Shown: positions 18,171 through 27,867, counted from the first letter of the stretch. The stretch is DNA of 39,199 bases from Candidatus Nanoarchaeia archaeon (GCA_028713045.1 JAQTOY010000004.1:1-39199), one strand, 5' to 3'. The notes: a model not told the origin generated them from the letters alone. Made by a program: numbers and translations.

Positions 18171-18199
18171 TAAAATTAATAATAAATTAATACTGGACT

Positions 18200-18217
18200 G
18201 ATGAATTTAAATTCATC
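18200..18217. promoter_or_regulatory. palindrome GATGAATTTAAATTCATC in the L35Ae upstream region
   Basis: Perfect 18-nt palindrome; followed by hairpin GATAAAACATAAAGTTTTATC. Confidence 0.4.
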
Positions 18218-18265
18218 GGTAAATCTCATTTGGATAAAACATAAAGTTTTATCTATATACCAACC

Positions 18266-18523
18266 ATGAAAGGAAAAGTTATTCAATTTAGAAGAAGTTT
18301 GAAAAGAATACATGAAAAGCATTTCATCTTAGATGTGGATGCAGATTCAAAAGAAAAAGCTGCAAAATTTGCAGGAAAAGAGGTCATCTGGACTTCGCCT
18401 GCTGGAAAGAAGATTCATGGAAAAATTTCAGCTTCACATGGAAACAAAGGGCTTGTAAGAGCAATATTTGAAAAAGGTTTGCCTGGGCAGGCAAGAAATA
18501 CTGAGGTGGAAATAAAAAATTAA
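18266..18523 (+). CDS. rpl35ae: archaeal/eukaryotic-type ribosomal protein L35Ae
   Basis: MKGKVIQFRRSLKRIHEKHFILDVD..AGKEVIWTSPAGKKIHGKISASHGNKGLVRAIFEKGLPGQA. Confidence 0.85.
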   Translation: MKGKVIQFRRSLKRIHEKHFILDVDADSKEKAAKFAGKEVIWTSPAGKKIHGKISASHGNKGLVRAIFEKGLPGQARNTEVEIKN

Positions 18524-18550
18524 ATTAAATAAATATGGAGGAAAAATAAA

Positions 18551-18709
18551 ATGAAAGATTATGAAAATTTAGTAACGCCTTATGGAACTTTATCCTATCT
18601 TGGTAAAAGCAGCACAAGGCCTGATTTAGGATTATTCGAACATAAAGGGACTGGTGAAATTTATGAATTAAATCCCCGATTAGTTGAACCATTCATGGAT
18701 TTTAAATAG
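18551..18709 (+). CDS. small hypothetical protein between two r-protein genes (52 aa)
   Basis: ATGGAGGAAAAATAAA-ATG; MKDYENLVTPYGTLSYLGKSSTRPDLGLFEHKGTGEIYELNPRLVEPFMDFK*; not in ORF track. Confidence 0.55.
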   Translation: MKDYENLVTPYGTLSYLGKSSTRPDLGLFEHKGTGEIYELNPRLVEPFMDFK

Positions 18710-18735
18710 GATAAAAAATAAATGAATAAGATAAA

Positions 18736-19287
18736 ATGGTAGTTGTAAGAAAAGCATTGGCATATTCGAAAAGAAAACCTGTTGTAAATACTCGAAGGTC
18801 TAAGATTCAGCAATTGAGCTATGTAAAGATGGTTCCATCGCAAAAAATTGTCAAATTTTTTATGGGAGACATAAAGGGTTTTAATGATGGAAAATACAAT
18901 ATAAGGATTGACATCATAAGCCTGGAAAATGTCCAAATAAGAGATTTATCTTTGGAAGCTACAAGACAATCTTTGCACAAGGATTTTTCAGTTGATTTTC
19001 CAAATAGCAGTTATTATCTCAGATGCAATGCCTATCCTCATAATATTTTAAGAAACAACAGAGTTTATTCTGGAGGAAGCAAAGGAGAAAGAATCCAGAC
19101 AGGAATGTCAAAAAGTTTTGGAAGTCCTGAAGGAAGGGCTGCAGTAATTAAAGCAGGAAAATCTGTTTTCACTGCATATTTCAATGGAGAGAATAATATT
19201 CCAAAAGCAAGGGCTATCTGCAAGAAAACAACTCCAAAACTGCCTTGTGCAACAAAGATTGTTGCCACAATCCTAAAGAAAGCTTAG
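18736..19287 (+). CDS. rpl10e: ribosomal protein L10e (L16/uL16 family)
   Basis: YYLRCNAYPHNILRNNRVYSGGSKGERIQTGMSKSFGSPEGRAAVIKAGKSVFTA matches archaeal L10e. Confidence 0.85.
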   Translation: MVVVRKALAYSKRKPVVNTRRSKIQQLSYVKMVPSQKIVKFFMGDIKGFNDGKYNIRIDIISLENVQIRDLSLEATRQSLHKDFSVDFPNSSYYLRCNAYPHNILRNNRVYSGGSKGERIQTGMSKSFGSPEGRAAVIKAGKSVFTAYFNGENNIPKARAICKKTTPKLPCATKIVATILKKA

Positions 19288-19335
19288 TTCTTTTATCATA
19301 ATAAACTTTAAATAGAAAAAGTTGCTGGTTCTTAG

Positions 19336-22300
19336 ATGGAAAAAAATGGTGAGAAGAAAGATAGCGATGCATATATAAAATGGTTTTCTGAGCTTTCTAA
19401 CCAGGATATTAAGATTGCTGGAGGCAAGGGTGCAAGTCTTGCTGAAATGTATAATCATAAATTTCCAGTTCCACCTGGTTTTGTTATAACTGCACAGGCC
19501 TTTGATTATTTCTTAAAAAAAAATAAGATAAACGAAAAAATAAGGGAAATCATAGAAAGCATTGAAACTGAGGACACTTCGGAATTGGATAAGAAATCTA
19601 AGGAGATAAGATCCTTGGTTGAAAGTCAGGAAATGCCTGAGGATTTAAAAAGAGAAGTTCTTGAAAATTATCATATTTTAGGAACTGAAAAAATAGATAA
19701 AACTGGAATTTCTAAAGATGCTTTGAGTCTTTTAAAAAATTCTTATGAACCGGTATTTGTTTCTGTAAGGAGTTCCGCAACAGCAGAAGATTTGGCAGAT
19801 GCAAGTTTTGCAGGACAGCAGGAAAGTTTTCTTAATGTCAAAGGGGACAGAAGCCTTATGGAGAATATTAAGAGATGTTTTTCTTCTTTGTTTACTCCGA
19901 GGGCGATTTATTACAGGCATAAAAAAGGTTTTGACAAGACAAATGTTCTTTTGGCGGTTGTCATCCAAAGAATGGTTGATTCTGAAAAATCTGGAGTCAT
20001 CTTTTCAAAAGATCCCACAAATCAGACTAAGAACATCATAATAGAAGCAGTTTATGGCTTGGGAGAAGGAATTGTTTCTGGAAGGATAAATCCCGACAAT
20101 TATTCAATTTCCAATGATCTGGAAATAAAAAATGTAAAAATTGGGGATAAAAAAATAGCAATCACAAGAGATTCTTCTGGAAGAAATACGATTGTTAAAT
20201 TAAATCCTGAGAAGAGCAAGTCAAGGGTTCTCACCAATGGGAAACTTATAGAATTGGCTAACTATGCTTTAAGACTAGAAGAGCATTATAAAAAACCACA
20301 GGACATTGAATTTGCAATTGAAGAAGACAAGATTTATATTGTTCAATCAAGGCCTATAACAACTCTTGGTGAAAAGAAGGTACAACGGGAGATTTCTGGA
20401 AAAGTTTTGTTAGAGGGGCAGGGTGCAAGTCCTGGCATTGGAGTTGGTGTTGTAAGAATAATAAAAGATTTGAAGGACTTAGATAAAATAAGAAAAGGGG
20501 ATGTTCTTGTGACTGAGATGACGAACCCTGACATGGTTGTTAGCATGCAAAAATCAGCAGCTATTGTAACAGATGAAGGAGGATTGACTTCGCATGCTGC
20601 AATTGTTTCAAGAGAAATGGGAATCCCTGCTGTAATCGGAACTGGAACTGCGACTGCGGTTCTGCAAGATGGAGTTAAGATTACTGTTGATGGTTCAAAT
20701 GGAAAAGTTTACGAAGGAGAAGTCGCTGAAGTCAAGTTAGCTGAAGTCAAGCCTATTGTCAAAACAGAAAAAATCAAAATAAAACTTATCCTGGATTTGC
20801 CGGAATTTGTTGAAAGAGCAGCTCAGTCTGAAGCAGATTCTGTTGGATTATTAAGATTAGAAGGTATAATCGCCAGTTCGGGAACACATCCTCTTGGATA
20901 TGAAAAAGAAAACAAACTTCAGGAGTATGAAGAACTTTTAAGAAAAGGTGTTGAAAAAATTGCATCTCATTTTGATTCCATTTGGGTAAGGACCAGCGAT
21001 ATAAGAACTGATGAATTTGATTTATTGAAAGGAGCCCCTGAGAAAGAACTTAATCCGATGCTTGGCTTTCATGGAATAAGATTTTCACTTAAACATCCAA
21101 AGATTTTAGAAGCGGAGTTAATGGCTATCTCTAAAGTTGCTGAAAAACATCCACATAAAAAATTCGGTGTAATGGTTCCTCAGCTCATTTCAATTGAAGA
21201 GGTTGTTGAAGCAAAAAAACATTTTGAAAAGCATAAAACGCACAACATGGTATTTGGAGTTATGATAGAAACTCCTTCTTCTGTACAGATTATTGAAGAT
21301 ATCTGCAAAGAGGGGGTAAATTTTATCTCCTTTGGGACGAATGATTTGACTCAATTCACCTTGGCCTTGGATAGGGGTAATGAACATGTTCAATATCTTT
21401 ATAATGAGATGCATCCTGCGATTTTTTCACAGATAAAAAAAGTTATTGAAACATGTAAAAAATATGGCGTTGAAACAAGCATATGCGGACAGGCAGGAAG
21501 TAAAAAGGAAATGGCTGAATTCTTGTTCAAGAATGGAATAAGTTCAATTTCTGTTAATGCAGATGCTGCCCATGATATTTCTATATTGATTAAACAACTG
21601 GAAGAACAAACTTTGGAAGAGGATAGGTTGAAAGATGAGGAAAGATTAAAAGAGGAAGAAAGGATGGAAAAATCAAGATTAAAAGAAGAGGAGGAAGAAA
21701 GAGAAAGGTTAAGAGAATTGGAAGTAAAGAGATTAAGAGAAGAAGAAAGATTAAGTGATGAGCAAAGGAGAAAGAAAGAGAGATTTCAAGAAGAAATGTT
21801 GAGAGAAGAGGAAAAATTCAAAGAAGAGAAGGAAAAAAGAGAGCAAGAACGGTTAGAATATGAAAGAATAAAAGAGGAAAGAAGAAAAGAAAGAGAAAGA
21901 TTTGAAGAAGAAGAAAGAATTGAGAGAGAAAGATTAAAGGAATTGGAAAAAGAAAGAGAAAGATTAGAGAAATTAAAGTTTGAAAAAGAACAGGCTCTAG
22001 ATGACAGCGATTCTATAGAGGAGATTAATGAAGATAAAAATAGTTTCATTAATGAAGATTCCCATGAATTCGAATCTGACAATTATGTTGAATATGATGA
22101 TGGAAAAATTTTAGACAAAGAGAATATAAAGATTATCGCAGAATTAGAAGAGGAGACAAGCTTATCTTCTGATGAGAATTCAATAATTGCTAGATTTGAT
22201 AATCTAGATGACATTAAAGAAAAATCAGAGAAAATCCAGCATGAGGTTTGGCATGAAAATCAGAAAGAATTGGAAAGAGAAAGAAAAATTGAAGAAGGGA

Positions 22301-22467
22301 TTGAGGTTGAAGAAATTGATAGTTTCGATGGTGAAGATGATCAATCTGCAAACAAATTTATCAATATCTTTGATGAAGGTAAGGGTAAATCAGACAATAA
22401 ACCTGAAGAATCCAAGAGAAAGGATTCTAAAAAAGATTATAGTTGGTATGATAATGAATATGGGTAG
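19336..22467 (+). CDS. ppsA: phosphoenolpyruvate synthase with about 280-aa charged C-terminal extension
   Basis: PPDK N-terminal GGKGASLAEM, swivelling TSHAAIVSREMGIPAVIG, C-terminal SFGTNDLTQFTLALDRGN and SICGQAG; then E/R/K-rich helix. Confidence 0.9.
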   Translation: MEKNGEKKDSDAYIKWFSELSNQDIKIAGGKGASLAEMYNHKFPVPPGFVITAQAFDYFLKKNKINEKIREIIESIETEDTSELDKKSKEIRSLVESQEMPEDLKREVLENYHILGTEKIDKTGISKDALSLLKNSYEPVFVSVRSSATAEDLADASFAGQQESFLNVKGDRSLMENIKRCFSSLFTPRAIYYRHKKGFDKTNVLLAVVIQRMVDSEKSGVIFSKDPTNQTKNIIIEAVYGLGEGIVSGRINPDNYSISNDLEIKNVKIGDKKIAITRDSSGRNTIVKLNPEKSKSRVLTNGKLIELANYALRLEEHYKKPQDIEFAIEEDKIYIVQSRPITTLGEKKVQREISGKVLLEGQGASPGIGVGVVRIIKDLKDLDKIRKGDVLVTEMTNPDMVVSMQKSAAIVTDEGGLTSHAAIVSREMGIPAVIGTGTATAVLQDGVKITVDGSNGKVYEGEVAEVKLAEVKPIVKTEKIKIKLILDLPEFVERAAQSEADSVGLLRLEGIIASSGTHPLGYEKENKLQEYEELLRKGVEKIASHFDSIWVRTSDIRTDEFDLLKGAPEKELNPMLGFHGIRFSLKHPKILEAELMAISKVAEKHPHKKFGVMVPQLISIEEVVEAKKHFEKHKTHNMVFGVMIETPSSVQIIEDICKEGVNFISFGTNDLTQFTLALDRGNEHVQYLYNEMHPAIFSQIKKVIETCKKYGVETSICGQAGSKKEMAEFLFKNGISSISVNADAAHDISILIKQLEEQTLEEDRLKDEERLKEEERMEKSRLKEEEEERERLRELEVKRLREEERLSDEQRRKKERFQEEMLREEEKFKEEKEKREQERLEYERIKEERRKERERFEEEERIERERLKELEKERERLEKLKFEKEQALDDSDSIEEINEDKNSFINEDSHEFESDNYVEYDDGKILDKENIKIIAELEEETSLSSDENSIIARFDNLDDIKEKSEKIQHEVWHENQKELERERKIEEGIEVEEIDSFDGEDDQSANKFINIFDEGKGKSDNKPEESKRKDSKKDYSWYDNEYG

Positions 22468-22544
22468 TTTTTGTAACCCCTGTGTAATGATTACAAAATA
22501 GAAAGATTTATAAAGTATAAAATTCTTAGATAATCAATAATAAC

Positions 22545-23255
22545 ATGGCAACACCAACACTTGAAACTTACATATATGGTGCAGCAGCTGAAAAATTTGT
22601 ACAGGATAAAAGACCTGAATTAGCTGGCTATGTAATGACGCAGAAGTACTTTACTCTTGCAGATAATCCTATTCTTGCTCAAGCTTTTGTTGATTTTCAT
22701 AATGCAGTAATGAGCGGAAGCAATCCTTTAAACACTTCTGTTGGAAGAAGGATTACAACTGAAGGAACAAAGTATCAAGATATGCTTGGAGGAATGACTT
22801 TAAAGGACATAGCTGATTCATGTTTAGGAACTGGTATTGGAAGTGCAGTTAGAACTGAATTAATTGCAAAAGACGGAACTGTAAACTTCGGAGATGCAAG
22901 AAAAACTGTTTTAGATTATAATGATGATGTTGAAGGCGCTCAAAGAAAATTTAGAAGAAAACAAAACGATCTTGATACTGAATATCAGGCAGCTTTAGCT
23001 AAAGCTTATACTGATGATGAAGTGAGAGATGTAGAAGAGGATTTTGCTGGTAAAATGAGAAAATTACAGAAATCTATTCATGATAAAATGAAAGACCTTG
23101 AAACTTCATACAGCATAAAAGATGCACAAAGAAGATTCGGATCTGTAAGAGCAATGGAAGATGCTCAATTCGCAATCATAGGAAGAGATGCAGTATTGAA
23201 TAATGCTTACTTCCCTGTAAAAATAGAAGATCTTAGAAAAACTTCTCAAAATTAA
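22545..23255 (+). CDS. hypothetical protein with coiled-coil centre
   Basis: 236 aa ORF; charged helical segment around DDVEGAQRKFRRKQNDLDTEYQ. Confidence 0.55.
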   Translation: MATPTLETYIYGAAAEKFVQDKRPELAGYVMTQKYFTLADNPILAQAFVDFHNAVMSGSNPLNTSVGRRITTEGTKYQDMLGGMTLKDIADSCLGTGIGSAVRTELIAKDGTVNFGDARKTVLDYNDDVEGAQRKFRRKQNDLDTEYQAALAKAYTDDEVRDVEEDFAGKMRKLQKSIHDKMKDLETSYSIKDAQRRFGSVRAMEDAQFAIIGRDAVLNNAYFPVKIEDLRKTSQN

Positions 23256-23261
23256 TTGAAA

Positions 23262-23498
23262 ATGAGTTTTGGTTTATTTGATAATGACTATAATCAGAGA
23301 TTATTAGACCGGACTTTTTATGCCTGCCGGACAGTTTTAGGAGAGGGTTCTCTTTCAGATCCTGAGGCTATAACTGCTGTTTCTAGATGCAGTCATTTGC
23401 CTTCTGAATCAGTCAGAAAGTATATGGAAAAATTATCTTTTAGCGGAGTCATTTTTCATAGAGATGGAAGATTCGCTATGTATAAATCTTTGGCTTAA
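23262..23498 (+). CDS. small wHTH-like protein
   Basis: Start at internal ATG; SDPEAITAVSRCSHLPSESVRKYMEKLSFSGVIFHRDGRFAMYK resembles a winged helix. Confidence 0.5.
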   Translation: MSFGLFDNDYNQRLLDRTFYACRTVLGEGSLSDPEAITAVSRCSHLPSESVRKYMEKLSFSGVIFHRDGRFAMYKSLA

Positions 23499-23812
23499 TT
23501 TTTTATGATTTTTTAATGTATAATTAAAGTTATGCAAATACTTTGTTTTTATATAATTGGTGTAAATCCAAACTAACTTTTTTACTTTTTAATTGACCTC
23601 TAAAACTTTTATATATTATTAACATTAATAATTTGTTTAACAATTAATTCGCAAACATACTTTTTATTTAATAATTAATCCTTGTAAAGTCTATTTGCTC
23701 ACATGCAATTGTTTTTATATTTATAATCGGCAAGGTGTGCTTAATGCGAGTTATAAGTTTTCATCCAGCACTAAAATACTATATCCATTTGGAAAATTGT
23801 TAACTAGAAAAA

Positions 23813-24655
23813 TTAAACTATTTCTTTAATAATTTTCATTGCAATGTTGAAGAATTCTTCAGCTTTATCCTGCCACATGTCAATAAGGTTCCCATTTATA
23901 TCTCTTATTTCTCCGTGCATTACTTTTTTATGAAGCTGATGCAAAGCTACGAAATCATCAACATATCTCATTTTTAGCAATTTTTTATCAACAAAATGCT
24001 CTTTAAGCATATCGGGTATATGTTCTGTGCTTGGAGGAAGCACTTTTATTGTCATAAGCAATGCCTGCGCAGAATCAACCATTGCCCAGAAACAGCCTTC
24101 AATAGAGCCTAATTCAGAGGATTTGCTATGAAGTATATGTGCTGGAACCCTGTTAAGGCAGGTGTATATTGCCTCAGGTGTTGGTTTTATTCTTCCTTGT
24201 TCAAGAAGAATTTTTAAGGGATTAAAAAATCCTCCAAAATCGATTAACGTTTCTCCGTATCTTATCACATTTATTACAGTAGGATCTCCCATGTAAAGAT
24301 CACTCCACCATGTAGTTAATTTTACAGTATTTATATGAAAATCTTTCTGATAGGGATTCTCTCTAAGGATTTTTGCAAGCTCCTCCCGATACCAAAGAAC
24401 CAAGGTCTCATCAAATTTTATTGATGCATCGTCGATTATTATTATCAGGTCAATGTCTGAACCAAGAGTATTGGTATGTTTTGCAGAAGATCCGAATAAG
24501 ACTATTGATTTAATCATCTTATCAAAGGTTTTATAGACTTTAGTTGCAAAGTCCATTGCAATATCCCTTTCACTTTTTAATAATAAAGTTGGATATTTTT
24601 TTAGGTCTGTTTTTTTAGATTTAAGACTGTTATTAGAATTTTTCACTTTTATCAC
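23813..24655 (-). CDS. nucleotidyltransferase-domain protein, related to 12920-14728
   Basis: IVLFGSSAKHTNTLGSDIDLIIIIDDAS; also GGFFNPLKILLEQGRIKPTPEAI vs GGFLPWKLLLKMGKIKPTPESI in the other NTase; GTG start likely. Confidence 0.75.
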   Translation of the reverse strand: MIKVKNSNNSLKSKKTDLKKYPTLLLKSERDIAMDFATKVYKTFDKMIKSIVLFGSSAKHTNTLGSDIDLIIIIDDASIKFDETLVLWYREELAKILRENPYQKDFHINTVKLTTWWSDLYMGDPTVINVIRYGETLIDFGGFFNPLKILLEQGRIKPTPEAIYTCLNRVPAHILHSKSSELGSIEGCFWAMVDSAQALLMTIKVLPPSTEHIPDMLKEHFVDKKLLKMRYVDDFVALHQLHKKVMHGEIRDINGNLIDMWQDKAEEFFNIAMKIIKEIV

Positions 24656-24710
24656 CCTTTTGTATATAATCTAAAAGATATGTTTGTTTTTAAATTTATT
24701 TGTTAACTTA

Positions 24711-25430
24711 TCAAGAATACCCGGTTAATTTTCCTATTATAAAACCTACCAATGCCGCAGCCATTCCAATTATTGCCAATTGAAATCCTTTTTTAACCCA
24801 ATTACCGACGGTTAATCTTCCTTCAACTGCTCCTGTTATGAACAAAGCAATTGCAGAAATTATCAAAGAAGAGATTACTGCCAGGTTGATTGGAAGGAAG
24901 AAAAAAGAAGTTAATGGAATAAAAGAACCAATTAAAGAAGCAAGAAAAACAATTATCGCGCTTTTTACAGGATGCGCAAATTCCTTTGCAAGTCCTAATT
25001 CCTCTTTCATCATTATATCTTTCCACATTTTTTTATTTGAGGTTATTCTATTGACAATGTCCTGAAGAAGTTTTCCCCTGAAACCTTTTTTATAATAAAT
25101 ATCTTTTATTTCAATTCTTTCTATTTCTGGAACATTTTCAATTTCAATTTCTTCTTTTTGTTCCTGAGATCTGTAATAATCTACAAGGGCTTTTGATGAC
25201 GTGAATGCTACTGCGCCCATTGAAACGCTTTCAGCGAAGGTAGCGGATAAACCTGCAATGATTACAAGCCTGGAATCATTGGTTGCAACAGCCATACCTA
25301 GGATGATTCCTAGAACATTCACAAGTCCGTCTTGTCCTCCAAGAATGAAATCTTTGAACCATTCAGCACCGGAGTTGTGCTGTTCAACATGCTTCATCAT
25401 CTCTTTTCTTTTATACAGGCTCTTTTTCAT
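24711..25430 (-). CDS. VIT1/CCC1-family (Fe2+/Mn2+) transporter-like membrane protein
   Basis: EWFKDFILGGQDGLVNVLGIILGMAVATNDSRLVIIAGLSATFAESVSMGA..YYRSQEQKE. Confidence 0.8.
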   Translation of the reverse strand: MKKSLYKRKEMMKHVEQHNSGAEWFKDFILGGQDGLVNVLGIILGMAVATNDSRLVIIAGLSATFAESVSMGAVAFTSSKALVDYYRSQEQKEEIEIENVPEIERIEIKDIYYKKGFRGKLLQDIVNRITSNKKMWKDIMMKEELGLAKEFAHPVKSAIIVFLASLIGSFIPLTSFFFLPINLAVISSLIISAIALFITGAVEGRLTVGNWVKKGFQLAIIGMAAALVGFIIGKLTGYS

Positions 25431-25811
25431 TGATATAAAATAATGAATGGAGGTATAAAAAGGTTGGGGGTGTTTTTTGAGAATTTATTTTTATTTTTTT
25501 ATTCATAGAATCCCCTTTTTTATAGAATCAATTTAACTTTATCTTGATTTATATATAATTCTGCATAAAAAATAACTGATTAAAAACATTTCATAAAAAA
25601 CAATTCTGTTTTTAAACTAATGAACTGAGAAGTGGTAATTCTATTAATATTTAAAAAGATTAGAAATGATAAGTAGTGCAGGATTTTAGACCTGATTGCT
25701 TATACACTTCTTTGTTTCTTTAAAGAACATGAAATTATTTTTAATTTGTAATTATCTTAAATTGTTTTTATCTTTAATCTTAATTGAGAATTATTTTTAC
25801 TTTTGTCTTTT

Positions 25812-27338
25812 CTAATATCTTCTGTTTCTTCCACCACCAAAACTTCTGCTACTGCTTCTTCCTCTGCTTGAGCTTCTTCCATAACTTCCACTGCTTCTTC
25901 TGTCATGACTTCTGTCTCTATCCCTGTTTCCGCTCCAGCTTCTGCTTCTGCCTGTTTCTCCTCTGCTTCCGCCTGTATCTCTGTCACGGCTTCTTGGATT
26001 ATCAAATGAACCTGTTCTGCTAGGTTTGCCTGATGATGAATAATGTGAATCTCTATATGGACTTCTTGATTTTCCTCTGTCTCCTCCACTTCTTCCTCTT
26101 CCGCCAAATCCGCCTCTGCTTCCTCTATCTCTTCCACCGAATCTTCCTCTTCTTTCAGGCATCCAGCCTAATCTTGCTCTTTCTATAAATGGAGTTTGTT
26201 CGTTCTTGATTTGAATTTCACCTTTATCAACTATGTTGCTGAAATTCTCATAATCTCTGCTTGTTACAATGTTTATGACTTTTCCCTCTTCTCCTGCTCT
26301 TGCAGTTCTTCCAATCCTATGAACATATTCTTTTGGATCTGCAGGAATATCATAATTATAGACATGAGAAACCCCTTTGATATCCAAACCTCTTGCAGCA
26401 ACATCTGTACAAACGAGAATCTTAGCTGTATGAGCATGGAATCTATCCATTATTTTGTTTCTTTTATCCTGAGAAAAACCGCCATGGATTGGCAAAACAT
26501 CCAAGTTGTTTGCTTTAAGGTTGTTTGCAACAAAATCAACGTTTCTTCTTGTGTTGCAGAAAACCATAACTAATTTGGCTTCTTCTTTTGTCAGTAAATG
26601 ATTCAATAAAGAGAATTTTAAATTATCTTCTACATCATAGTAAATTTGAGTCAATTTAGTAGGGTCAACGTATTGTTCTGCTGAAACTTCAATAGGATTG
26701 TTCATATATTTTTGAGCCAATCTTATAATATCTTCTGACATTGTTGCCGAGAACAAAAGAGTCTGTCTTTTTTTAGGGCATTGGCTGATTATTTTTTCAA
26801 CATCATCCCTGAATCCCATGTCTAACATCCTGTCCGCTTCATCTAAAACAAGAATTTTCAATTGTTTTAAATCAATAGTCTCTCTTTGAAGATGATCTAA
26901 GATTCTTCCCGGTGTTCCAACAACAACTTCTGCACTTTCTAAATCTTCTATTTGAGGGTTTATTGAAACCCCGCCATAAACAGAGATTATGTTCAAAGGC
27001 TTGTGTTTTGAAAACTTATTCAAGGCTTTATTGTTTTGTTCTGCTAATTCTCTTGTTGGTGTTAAAATCAAGGCCTGTATTCCAAAGTCTTTTTTAACAT
27101 CCTGAAAAATAACAGAGCCAAAAGCCAAAGTTTTTCCAGAGCCTGTTGAAGCTCTTGCTATAACATCCTTGCCTTCAAGAACATGAGGAATTGATTTCTC
27201 CTGTATCTCACTAGGTGTTTCAAATTTTTCTTCTTCAATAGCTTTTAAGACATGTTCAGAAATTCCTAGTTTCTTGAACTTGTGAGAGCATGAAGTTTTT
27301 TCAGGCTCTAAAGCTACTTGTATTGTTTCAGTTTCCAT
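25812..27338 (-). CDS. DEAD-box ATP-dependent RNA helicase with RG/RS-rich C-terminal tail
   Basis: ASTGSGKT, PTRELAEQ, VLDEADRMLDMGF, LLFSATM, ARGLDIKGVSHVYNYDIP, HRIGRTARAG; then GRGG/RS-rich tail. Confidence 0.92.
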   Translation of the reverse strand: METETIQVALEPEKTSCSHKFKKLGISEHVLKAIEEEKFETPSEIQEKSIPHVLEGKDVIARASTGSGKTLAFGSVIFQDVKKDFGIQALILTPTRELAEQNNKALNKFSKHKPLNIISVYGGVSINPQIEDLESAEVVVGTPGRILDHLQRETIDLKQLKILVLDEADRMLDMGFRDDVEKIISQCPKKRQTLLFSATMSEDIIRLAQKYMNNPIEVSAEQYVDPTKLTQIYYDVEDNLKFSLLNHLLTKEEAKLVMVFCNTRRNVDFVANNLKANNLDVLPIHGGFSQDKRNKIMDRFHAHTAKILVCTDVAARGLDIKGVSHVYNYDIPADPKEYVHRIGRTARAGEEGKVINIVTSRDYENFSNIVDKGEIQIKNEQTPFIERARLGWMPERRGRFGGRDRGSRGGFGGRGRSGGDRGKSRSPYRDSHYSSSGKPSRTGSFDNPRSRDRDTGGSRGETGRSRSWSGNRDRDRSHDRRSSGSYGRSSSRGRSSSRSFGGGRNRRY

Positions 27339-27507
27339 TTTAGGTTAAACTATTTAATTAATAAAATCCATTAATCGTCTTGTTTAAAAACCTTGTACAG
27401 GTTTGAGTAAGAAAAAGTCGCGCTTTGTTAAGCTATGCTTTTTCTTTAACAGTTAATAATCGATGTTATTATTATGTTTTTATGTATATAGCTAATTAGA
27501 AGGTGGT

Positions 27508-27867
27508 TTATAAATCTGTTGGTTGTTGTGATTTTGCCCAGTTTGCAATAAATATTATGCCTATGACGGCTATTGCAGTAACTGCACTTGCAGTGTATAA
27601 ATTTGCAAGAAGAGGATAATTTTCCAAAAAGCTCGGAGCAGTTATTGATGGCAGGATGGCATTTACAACATCTTTCCAAACTAACGCAATCACTAAACCT
27701 AGTGCAGTCATTATTGCAGTTGAAACTTGTTTTTTATACTCATTTTTTAATGTTGAAGCTTTTTCCAGAACCTTTTCATGCGCTTTTTTCTTTAATTCTT
27801 CCTTTACTTCTTTTATTTCTTCTTTAACTTCTTTTATTTGTTTTTTATTTGATTTTTCTTCATCCAT
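27508..27867 (-). CDS. DUF5654-like small membrane protein with N-terminal coiled coil
   Basis: KKQVSTAIMTALGLVIALVWKDVVNAILP..LYTASAVTAIAVIGIIFIANWA resembles the 35615-35845 product. Confidence 0.6.
   Translation of the reverse strand: MDEEKSNKKQIKEVKEEIKEVKEELKKKAHEKVLEKASTLKNEYKKQVSTAIMTALGLVIALVWKDVVNAILPSITAPSFLENYPLLANLYTASAVTAIAVIGIIFIANWAKSQQPTDL

Noticed and set aside
21786-22082. 98-aa Ser/Leu-rich minus ORF
   Set aside because: Reverse complement of the E/R/K-rich tail of the PEP synthase; antisense artefact.
23540-23800. AT-rich intergenic region with TTCGCAAAC and repeated short words
   Set aside because: No open frame or stable structure recognised; similarity to the flavodoxin/tspO motif is partial and no downstream plus-strand gene follows.
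25640-25715. Possible C/D box sRNA (AATGATAA ... CCTGA)
   Set aside because: Only one poor C-like and one D-like box without the second pair or correct spacing.
25757-26137. 126-aa ORF rich in E/A overlapping the helicase tail
   Set aside because: Shifted-frame, same-strand (minus) overlap with the low-complexity RG/RS tail of the DEAD-box gene; composition is explained by that codon bias.
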